The notes beneath the pieces are model-generated. The model was not told the DNA's origin, did not search any database, and was given only the letters and a program-made list of their open reading frames with translations. Shown in pieces: positions 48,501 to 60,500 of a stretch of DNA of 64,000 bases. The position numbers and the translations under genes were made by a program. This stretch comes from Xestospongia bergquistia (taxonomy: Eukaryota; Porifera; Demospongiae; Haplosclerida; Petrosiidae). The stretch spans positions 14,090,501-14,154,500 of the forward strand of contig OZ014411.1 of the NCBI GenBank assembly GCA_963965975.1, given 5' to 3'. Numbering within the stretch: position 1 is the first letter of the stretch; each line of letters starts with the position of its first letter.

Positions 48501-51500
48501 TCATTAAATATCAGTAAATTAAATTTCATCTTTTTACTGCTGTCATATACTCATGTATGTCCTTGACTTTATATTTTGTAACTAAGTTTCATATTACAAA
48601 TACATGATTTTTTGTTATATAGGTTGGTAAAACTCTTCTCTATATATCATGTTATGAAGGTCATAATAAGATTGTTCAAGTCCTCTTAGATGCTGGTATA
48701 AAAGTGAATGTTCCAGATAAGGTCAGTGTCATATTAGTATATAATGTAATTGTAGTTGTCTATACTACTTAATACCAACTCACTATATACACATGACACA
48801 TCAATCAGATATACAGTAGTATTCAAAACAAGTTCACATAATGTCTTTATAGAACAGCTGTTGTAAAAGTTGCGCTATTACGTTGAAATGTCAAAACACA
48901 TTTTAACAGCCATTACCAAATAAAGTAGGAAATGTTTCATTGATACTTTATGAACCAATCAGAGATTGTTTTTGTGGCATTTGTTGGTTGTTTTAGAGAT
49001 ATAACAAAAACCTCACTATTTGTATCATGTATATAATGTAATGGCTATATGCAATGTCTTTAATATTCTTTTTAATGAATACAGTTCTTGATTTCAACTC
49101 AGCAACTAGTATTATCTCTAGTTTCTTGGAGTGTGGTTTCCTCCATTCCTGGAATTTCTCTTTATAAGTCAAAATGCTAGTAATTTTCAAAAAAATTTAA
49201 ACTTTTCAAGGACATAACATAAAGGAGCAATATCTATACATATAAACATAACAAGAATTTTGCTTGAATACACAGATTCTTATATTCTTTTACTTTGATA
49301 TTTTGTAGAACACCACAGTTGAGTTAATTTTGAACAGAGCTATTAGTATATTTTAAATCATTATTTTGTAAACCATCTACAGCAGTCGTTTTTATAAAAT
49401 AAGTCATAATTTGAGAATTTGAGAACATACACCAGTAGAGGATAGACAACTTGTCATGACTGACTATTGTACTCTCCCAACTATTTCTAAAGTATGCACT
49501 CAGCTGTCTGGAATTAGTGAAATGGAACATTGGAATAGAATACTGTAATGGCAACCCCATTAAAAGTAGAATGATTGCAATAATTGTCATAACTAATTGT
49601 TATCGGTTGTTAAGAATGTTATTGTAATTTTGTAATTGCAACCAAATGAAAAAAATTAAAGAAAAAGATAACTAATTATATTTTTGCAATGATTGCTAAA
49701 CAGATTTTGTAATAATTCCAGATGGGTTAATTCTAAATATGATGTGGTGTAATCAGAATTAAATAAAAAACATGGATAAAATCCTGTCCACTTCATTTAA
49801 ACATTACAAAATGTTGGTAAATAGTTGTGTGACTACTAAAACTCCTAGATAAAAGTTAATCAACTGCATGTACACAATGATCATTGCTAATAGTACAAAA
49901 ACAAACAAGATTATTTAACTGTTGATTATATACTGGCTTAATAGCTGATTTCAGATGTACTTTAATATCACAAACAAACTTTTAGTCAGAGTCTAGGCAT
50001 GCTTTCAACATGAGATCCCTAAAATTGAAGAACACAGTGCTAATTTGATAATTTATACTATCATGTAATATCCACTGTATCCATGTAACATGACCATCTT
50101 TTAGTCACAATTAGTCCATAGTTAATTAATTTGTTACAAGATGACATTTGCTTCATATTTATTTTTTGCATCAGCAATGATTGGTCAGTGTAAGCAGATT
50201 GAATTACTTTGTTCTTTGTAACAAATGGTAAAAGACCTTGATCAAAGCATTGTGACATAAATACCTATTGCATATCACCTCACATGTTTCATACATGTCA
50301 GAAAAATATTAAAGTAGCAGTGACATACACCTACCTAACCTGAATGAAAAAATATGACTTTTGCTTCCCAGAAGCAGCAACTTCAGCAATAAAATAATTA
50401 TTCCAGTATAATATCGCTATAAAGAAAGGAAAGTTTCACAAATAATTATGATCCTAAAACATCTCTGACTAAACTGTTTACATCATAAAAGCATAGTGTC
50501 CTTATATTGATCAGGGAAAGCAACTCTGAATAGTCATTGTTGAGTACCTGTATGACAACATGAGTACTTTTGTGATAGAAAAGTAACATTGAGTTGAGAG
50601 GTATAAAGATGAGGTTTAATTAGCAATCATGCAATTGAATTTTCCTTGTCAAAGGAGATTATACCTGTTTCCTATATGATGGGATGATTTCTTATTCCAA
50701 GGATATAATATAGACGTTGATCTGATTCATCTTAACCTGATGAAGAATATAGTTTCCATATTATTATCTGCTAACACTGTCTTGATGTATTGATAGAAAT
50801 GCATTATTACATAGATGTTTTTTAATTAATTTAAATTATAAGATGATTTCTCATTCCAGTATTCTATTGCAGTTTTCCATTCCACTGATTCTAAACACAC
50901 ACCCTATGTAGAAAGAAGTAATGCTTACATAATACATAATAAATGATCTTATAAATAATGTATTGCTCCTTTGTTTGATCAGTGTTACTGGTTTCACAGG
51001 TAAGAGTCACTTGGTCAACTAAACCCATCCCCACATAAGGAGTGTGCCTATTGTGGTATCAGCAGGGTGTAGCTTGTCACAGCTACCCTTCTATTATTAT
51101 TATAAACCAATAGACTGTGCTCACCCTGGTATGTTGTTGTTACTTCTTATTTTTCATTGCATTAAATAACCATGATATATTAGTCACTGAGCAACTAGGC
51201 CAGCCTTCTTCCCCTTAACTGTGTTGCCTTCTGACATTGTAGCAAATACTTCAATTGTGGAATCATTAACTCTTCTGGTTTACTTTTGTTTAAACTAGTG
51301 CAGTATATCACTTTGCTCAAGTTAACACATAATGTAGTATTGTTGCTAGCCATTAATTTAAGCCAATCAATTTATAATTATAAAACTACACTATATTAGA
51401 AGATCACAGTGTAGACATTTCTTTTAATAAAGACATTTTCCCAGTAGTGGCTTTCAAAAATGTAGTGATCAGCTCAGGAAACTTTATAAGTGCATCATAT

Positions 51501-54500
51501 CCTTTGCTAGTAAGTTTCTGCATTCAAACATCAAGACACTTGCAAAGCCAGATATTAGTGGACATGACCAAAATGTGGAATGAAAGAGGGATGATTTTTT
51601 AACCCTTGAAGTTTACTTAAGGTGTATCTTTTATACAATCGCTACTTCACTTTGTTGTAAAAAAATACTGATAAGTTTTGCTAAAAGAACGTAGAGACCT
51701 AAAATTACAGTAGTCTATCTGTGGGACCTCAGGGAGGTACATATGTTATAGTAATAAAATGTCCATACTTACAATATCCAAGCATCTTGCTATGTGAAAT
51801 ATAACAATAACTAATGATGAAATATAATAATAATAATCAACCATAAAATATATAAATAATAATAAACAACAAAATATATTAATAATAGTGAGGATACATG
51901 ATCATTTGTTTTATATATAAGTGATAACCTTGTGATCAATCACTTTTCAAGTGACAGGTGACTAGTCATACTGAATATCCAAATATACACAATTAGTATT
52001 CTTTGTGAACAAGTCTTACTCACCTTGTCTTAATGTCCTCAGGAGTAACTAGAGATTGTGCATTAAATGATTAGGTCTGCAAATTTTAAACATTCCACAT
52101 GGAGATGATAACAGGAAGCTTGTAGTTAGGTGGGCAACTTAACTGATCCATCTCCTGTTAGATGGAGTTGTCTTTTCATTCTAGGAACAATAAGTTCAAT
52201 TGGTGAAGAGGCTTCGTACTTATCTTTGATTTTAAACTTGCAACCCTAGCATTTAGTGATTCTCTTGGTCATAAATTTTGAAGTAAATGGCTCAAATGGA
52301 GCAGGAAGTTATAATTTTGTCTACAAAATTACACCAAGTTTACTTTGAAGATTAAGGGAAAGTTGGATATGTACCATACTGAAAATGGTTTTGAAATTGA
52401 GGCTAGAATTAAGTGAATTGACTGCATTGTTGCTTATAAAGGTGAAATAGTAGCTTGAGTCAGGTTAAACATCTGCAGAGTAAGGTTCAATGAATTCAAG
52501 CATGAAGAGTCAACAAAGGACTGACTATAGCTTGTTGTGTTTGTACTGTTGTTCAGAGATGAAGTGGTAGACAAAGATGGGTTTAAAATCTGCACTGTAG
52601 TATCAAAATACATTCAAACAGAACAATTCAACTATAGAAACTAAAAGAGCAAAGGATTGATCACAATGAGCAGCATCTGATGCGTCAGTACTAAGCAATC
52701 TACTTGATGACATGCTGGATGATATTTGAGAAGAATTAGTTTGTTGTAGTATTTGATAACAAACTAGATTTGATTTAAGTGATGGAATATAATTTTTGGT
52801 AGCTTTTGTTATTACTTTTGCTACCTGGATGTTTTGGCACTCCAGAAGACCACCCCAATTTTTCAAAGGCAGACATTTTGGCTGTTGCACCATACCATTC
52901 AAGAAGCTCACTCTAACTTTCTTATGCTTTGACAATTGCTAAAGCATGTGAGTAGATAATTTATGTCTTGTTATTAGCACCATTCTTAAAACATGTCTTT
53001 TGAAAAACAGTGTAACTACCAGTTTGCCTGTGGGGAATCCTGGAGTCTTTGTGATCAATTATTATAAATCTATCACCCAAGTTAGTTGCTTTGGTCCACA
53101 TTCCACTAAAAGGTTCTGATGAATAAATTGGCAATATGGTCGATGCTTCAATATGAGAAAATTAGAGTGGAAGTAAAGGTAACTTGTGTACCTGAGTGAT
53201 AGTTCAATTCTTTTCTTTAAGACTTTGTTTTATCTATGTCTTAGGTTTCTCTTTTTGTGCAAGTATCATTCTGTGACCAAATACAACCCAAGATTTGTAG
53301 TAAATACTTGTTCAATCACACATTTGCTTGCTAACTAATTCTTTTATTTTCAGCAAAAAAAGTCAGGTAACTTATAGTCAATCTTTTCTTTAATTCTAGC
53401 ATTAGCTGATTTATTTGGGCTGTTGTAAACTCCTTTTTGAATTTTTAAGATTACCTTTAATACAAACTGATTTTAAAATTTTGACTTGACATACGCTTGA
53501 TGCTTTAAAAAAATCTAATAAAACTGGACAAATAGCTTAACAAGTTAACCATCTTGGTCGCCAATAGTCTCCTTAATGAATTCCTTTTCCATATGCAAAG
53601 TTATCCCTATTACTTTTAGTTTTGTGAAGTTGTGTTCCTTGAGATGAAGAAAACACAGTAAACAAGTTGATTTGTGAAAATGATTTTGAAACACATTAGG
53701 TATAGCTTTCTCACCATATGCCCCAAAACATACTAAACTATTCAATTTTGGGCTACTAAGTTCAACCATGTTTGATGCTATAAAATAATAAAATTGTTTG
53801 GTTTTATGATAATAATCAGCATAGGTCCTAATAACACAGGATGTTTTTTGAGGGTTTAGTAAAAAGTTGTAAATGACAATATGTACTTTCAGTGACGCTA
53901 AAGTCTTCCAGATTAAATGTGGGGTTAATTCCAACAACTGTAATTTCTTCACTGTTAGGATAAAGCAAACCAAGTTGTTTAGCTGTTGATCAGTAACCTA
54001 AATGCACACAACATCAGAAGCACTCTGAAGTGATGGAATAAATAAATTCACCTGAGATTACTTCCATTTACATTGTTCTGTCATTACAAATAAAGGATCA
54101 CAAATACCTTCATCAGTTTTTCACAAGAACGTACAATCGGAGATCTGTTTCTTGTCATTCTATCCCTTTTTTCAAAATCAGAGTAAATCAATCAACTTGG
54201 CCTATAATCTATAAATATTTATTTATATTACTTACCAGGACATAAATGCATAACCATTTCACCTGCTTTAATAAGATTATGAACACTCTTTGTCCAGTCT
54301 TGCTGTTTTTACATGATTTCTTTCCACACTTTAGGCTGTAAAAGGATGTGATTACTATAGTAGCACTAAATGATAGAGCTTGTTCTTCCAAGCTATATTA
54401 ACAAGGCATTTAATAACATTAATGTTTCAGAATACATAAAACTCTAAAGTAGAAGAGGAGTCATGAATATTGATCACCATCACTGGGCTTCTAATAACTA

Positions 54501-57500
54501 CACTTTAATACATATATTGAAGCTGTTTTGATTGCCTTTTTTGTACTAAGGCTTGTTTCTCCCTTTATTTTACCATTACTATGAACAGATGTACTGAAAT
54601 GGTTTTTCATGCTCCTTTGTATCTCTATATCCCCAAGTCATCAACTTGAATATCTTCACTATCATTTAGTTTTGTCACATTCATGATAAAGGTAGGATTC
54701 TATCTGTAATGCATAGGTTGTTATTTTTACACCTGAGTTCATCTAATTTAAAAAGACAATGAACAAAATCTTAAACTGAATAACTCCATACTCATCCAAG
54801 TATGGTACTCTTGGATCATCAAAAATCTGAAAATTTTATACAAAAGTGAATATTTACTTTTAAGAGATTTATAAAATATACCCAGGGATTTAGGTGCTGT
54901 CATCATCTTCACAGAGTTTCTCAAAATCTTCAGAAACACAAGCTGATAATAGAGTGGTCACCATTAATTTTGTTTTTGCTCTTAATAGTCTCAATTAACA
55001 GACTGTCCTCACTATCACTGAACAAGTCACAGCAATATAACATTTCCTTAATCTAAAGCATGGTCCACACCACCCCCACACTATTATACAATATATGTTA
55101 TACAAGATACTGACTTAGTCTTTGCTAATTGTTAAACCGATTGTAATAGTCATCTATCAATTTAAAATCAGAAAATCTAAGATAATATCGACCCTTGATA
55201 ATACTCCATTTATCTATGACAAATTATTGAGACATAATTTAGTAAATAGAATTTGGTCGATATGAGATGAATCCATTTGTTTTTAAGACCTTGTATTCAA
55301 AAGGTCCAATTTGCTTATTAAATTTATGCAAACATATGTAGTCTTCTTATATACATACTTCAAACACCATGTAGTCATCAAAGATAGTAAAACTCCAGTT
55401 TGCATTTCTTGAAGCATTCCAGAACAAATTGTTCATAATTCTAATAGCATGTCCACATACAAACTATGTATGTGGGCATGCTATTAAAATTGTGACATAC
55501 CATTCTGAGTGATTTCTTTGGTTTTGATATGCTAGTATTATGGTGCAGCCTCTATTCTACACACATTGTCACTCTTTTTTCAGTGATCAGCTATTCCGCC
55601 TTTGTCCTTTGTTCTCTTCTTAATCTTCATCAAAAATCTCTTTCTTTATCATAGAGAAGTATAATGCTTCTCAACATCAATGCTGGTTACAGCAACAAAC
55701 ACCTACTGCTATTAACTATACAATGATATTAATAAAATATATCACTGTCCAAAGAATGTTTTGGGCATAAAATAACCTTGAAAATGTTGTCTTGGTCTGC
55801 ATTCTCAACCATTTTTCTTTGTACACAAAACACCCTCTAGAATCCATTACTTAGTAAGCATTCTTTGGATTTTTATGATATCTATGTTTTATTTACTTTG
55901 ATTCATGCCATGCTTTTCTCATATCATTTAGTATGGGCGTACAGCACTTCATGCAACTTATTGGACTAAAAATGATGTCATTATGAAGATGTTAGTTCAT
56001 GCTAATGCCACCAATGAGGAAACTGTACAGGCTGTAAGTCATAATTTTATAAGTTTGTACATATTTGTATATATGCTCTGCACTCATCTTACTCTATGGT
56101 TACATAATTTGTAATTTTAGTATTAACAAGTACATAAACATGTACATATATATTGATGTAAATAAAACAAGCACAGTCAGATGTAGGCATAATTATGAGC
56201 ATTTGTAACAACATTTTGACCTTGTTTTATAGTTATAAGCGATAATACAGATGCTATGATATAAAAACAAGGCCAAAATTCTGCAAATGAATAGTTTTAT
56301 TGTAACAAGGTGATTGCAAACTTACTCCATATGTAAGAGTGCTTTATTAGTATGTATATCTTAACATTTAGAAGAGTATATAATATGTTCTGTGTTAGTA
56401 TAAAAATGAAGACATTTTTACCTTTAATATTTAGGATACTTTACTTTTGGAATCTTCAAGAGAAGGAGATGTGAAAGGCATTAGAGATGCCCTGTCAAGG
56501 GGAGCTAATGTTAACATAGGAAACAATGTATGCCAACTTGTGTATATATTATGTACATAGTTATGAATGATAATACAGATGCTATGATATAAAACAAGGT
56601 TGAAATTCTGTAAACCCGAGAGTTGTTTTCTTATAATATTCTGTGTGTGTAAATGTAGTGCATTGTTGATTGGATTATAATATGTTTGTAGCATCACATC
56701 ATAGAATTATCACATCCTTGTACTTGATAAAGTGTGGTTTGCTTACACTTTTAACTGCTTAGTATCAGCAATTTTATTTTGTCCTTTTACATACGTATAG
56801 GATGGACAAACTGCTTTGTACATAGCATCTGAGAAAGGCAATAATGAATGTGTTCAGCTTCTTCTCACACTCAGTGCTAATCCTGACATTGCTGATCAAG
56901 TAAGTTGTAAATATCATTTATTGTTTATTCACCAATCAAAATTGCTATATAACATATGCTATGTCCTAAAATGTTTTAACCAGGTTACTCTAAAATTATG
57001 ATATAAAGCAACTACACAATCACTAACTATCAATGGTTGATTGACACTTCTTGGTATCATGTCACAATTTGGTATCATGTCACAATTTGAAATACTATTA
57101 GGGAAAACAAATTTCACTATTCACGTTGGTTTAACATCATGTTGAAAACATTTTATGATTGTTTGTAGTTACTAGGAAGCATGCTGTATTTTATTGAAAT
57201 TGTTTTTAAGTCATTTATACTATAACTTTCATTTATTGTATATATGTATGTTAAAACATTAAAAGATTGTGCAGTTAACATTGCTATGTCCTAAAATATT
57301 TTAACCAGGTTACTTTAAAAAGTCTCATATAAAGTAACTACACATTCATCTTATTGGAAAAACACTTAACACTTTATTGGTGTTATTAATATATATTTAA
57401 TTATTGTGTTTCACGCCTCATGTAATAAAAAGAACATTCTAGAATCTCTGAGTGTATATGAGTTAGTAATTTTTGTTTTTTCTGTTGTTATTGTATTATA

Positions 57501-60500
57501 TCGTATAACTCTAACACATCTAACCATCAAGCAACATTCTGTTATATTTATAAAATGTTTCTGGAGTCTTCAAATTGCATCAATGAATGCAAACTATTGA
57601 AGGATAGAGTCAGTCACATTCACTGGATATGCTAAATTTAGTCTTTTTACCCTGCCAAGCTTTGAAGTTATAATTATTTTATGATTTGTAGCTTGTGTTT
57701 CATCTAATAACATTTCTTTTCATTTCAAGAACCAAACTGTTAGATAATAATAAGCAATTTCTTGTCTGAGTCATTTTAACATTACAGTAGAGAATTAATA
57801 AAAAAGTTATAAAAACATTTGAGAAATTAAATATAATTTATGTCAAAAGGGAAAAAAAGTAGGGATGAACACACAAATTAATAATCTCTACATTAGTAGC
57901 CAGTCAGTATGACATGATTAGCTTTGCATCTATGTATTCAGCATATGCAGTGAAAGAGTATATAGTGTTTATATTGAAATTGTACTGTACTGCTTTTCCT
58001 GGCTACATATGTGGGAATTTAAATATGGATTTGTTTCCTTTTTTTGACATTGTCATCCCTACATCATCTTTCATTTTTTTTTTTAAATGTTTTTAATTAC
58101 TTCCTTATTTTATTGTGCATTCAAATGGTCTTAGCTGTTTTGTCTATACAATGTACAAATGTTTAATATTATTAATGTTTATCTTAGTTTCCTATTGTTT
58201 ATAAATTGAATTATTTCATTTACAATGAATAATGATTTATTTGGCATTTTCATAGCCAATTGAGCCTGGCCTTCTTCTTTCCTAGTGCACAACAAGGGTC
58301 TACCAAAAGTCACTTAAGAACTTCAACCAATTACAATAATTGAAAGCAAAGAAGCCATACATTCCTTGGAACTTTCCATTCAAAGCATGTTGTCTATCTT
58401 AAAAGATTAAGGAATTTAAAAAAAAACATACATACTGACTTGTAGTGCTGTAAAACAGTTTTAATTTTATAGCAACCACCAACAATCTTTGATCTTGTAC
58501 GAACAAGATATCATTGAGCCTATACAACATAGTGCTACTTTTTGTTAACCATGCTACCTAGAATCAGGATAGACTTATGTCATCATGAATGTTAAGTTAT
58601 TATACCCTGTCATTTAGGACTTATTGCATGCACAATGATTGATATAACAAATAATGATGTGAAAGTGTATTCATGTTGAATAAAGGATCTTTAAAGTAGG
58701 CTAAATCATAACAATAAGTTGACATGATTTTCAAATCCTCCCTCATTCCTTCCAATGTTTTACATAAATATCATTTAATTTTTTAAATTTGTTTGTTTGG
58801 CACACAAATAACTAACTAGCTAAAACACAGAGCAAGTATTATTGTTATATATGAGGTAAATGCTAGTGAGAGAATGGAGTAATTCTAACAACATGGTTTG
58901 ATCTGAACTATATGGAATGTCACTTACTAATACATTTTATTTTTTTAGTTTGGTAACACACCCCTTCATGGTGCCTGTAAGGGTTGTCATGGTGATGTTG
59001 TGAAATCTCTTTTGTCATTAGGAAAGATCAACCCAATGGCTAAGAACAGGCATAATCAAACAGCCATGGAGCTTGTTTATCGTGACGCTGAAGATCGCTT
59101 CCGTATTTTAAAGATGTTTGAGCCATTTGAGCAATGTCGAAAAGATTTCCCAGTGGAATCCTACAGCAAAGTCTTTTACTGTGGTAATACTGGTGCAGGT
59201 AAAAGTTCACTTGCAGCAGTCATTATGAAACGAGCTGAGAAACCACCTAACTACACATTTGATACATCCGATCCTATTTCAGTAGAACTGCTAACTACTG
59301 GTATTAATGCACACACCATTACAAGTCATGAAGTGGGAAATATTGTCCTTTATGATCTTGCTGGTAATAAGGAGTATTACAGCAGTCATGCAGCAATTCT
59401 AGAAAATCTTATGCTAAGCACACCTGCTGTTTTTGCCATCCTTTCTAAGATGACCAACAATCTAGATGTCATTAAGTGTGATTTGTACTACTGGTTTAAT
59501 TTTATAAAAAATGCCAATCTTCAATTATCAAGGCCGTCTCAAATAATCGTCATTGGAAGTCGACTTGATGAAATGAGTAATGGTTATGAGAAAATTTCTG
59601 AAGTAGTTGCTGAAGTCGCTGCAAAAGCTGATCATTCACAAGAATATCGTGGGTTTCTACCTATGGAATGTCATCGTCCTGGAGGAAAAAATGTTAAAGA
59701 GTTTGTTGGTATGCTTTCTTATTGCTGCAAAGCTGTACTTGATCGATCTGATAAAATTAGTTTCTATTGCCATGTTCAATTCTCCTTTTTGCAGTTGCTT
59801 AAAAATAAAGAGAAAACTGTAGCCATCAGCCTGATGGAGCTACGTGCTATATTACAAAAGCGTGAAGACCCTTCACTTCCTTCTGAAAGGTCAGTGTTAC
59901 TGAAATTCCTAACCATTTTAAGTGACAAGGGTCTCATTTTATTCCTTAAAAATGAGGATGATGCTCAAAGTTGGATAGTTATTGACAGAGCTACTCTTAT
60001 TACCGAAGTCAATGGTGTTCTATTTGCTCCTAAGGAAATCAAACGTGCCTATCAAAATATTGCCAGTAATACTGGTATTGTGCCTAAGTCTATTCTGCAA
60101 AAATTATTTACGGAGCACAATACTGACATGTTAATTGGGTTCCTTAAAAGTCTTCAGTTCTGTCATGTTTTAGAATCAAATACACTGCAAATGTTTGAAA
60201 CCAATATATCAGCTTTGAATCCACTACCATCAGATGAGCTCTTATTTTTTCCATCTCTCATTAATACTGAGCCACCAACAGATATTGTAATAGAAAATGG
60301 GTTAGGATGGTGCCTCTGGTGTCCTGATCCTAACCAATTCCTCTCGACCCGATTCCTTCACCTTCTCCTTTTTGTCCTTTCTTACACTTTTTGTCTGCCA
60401 CGTCATGATAAAGCTGGTGAAATTGCTGATGGTAATCAACAAATCCAAATGTTAGCTCGTCGTTGCAATATATGGACAAATGGTATTTATTGGGAGAATA

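Noticed and set aside
49324-50258. Minus-strand frames in intron 17 as a gene
   Set aside because: No family motif, no splice-consistent neighbours, and AT-rich composition like the surrounding intron.
59607-59822. Plus-strand 71-codon frame inside the Roc-COR exon
   Set aside because: Shadow of the true frame.
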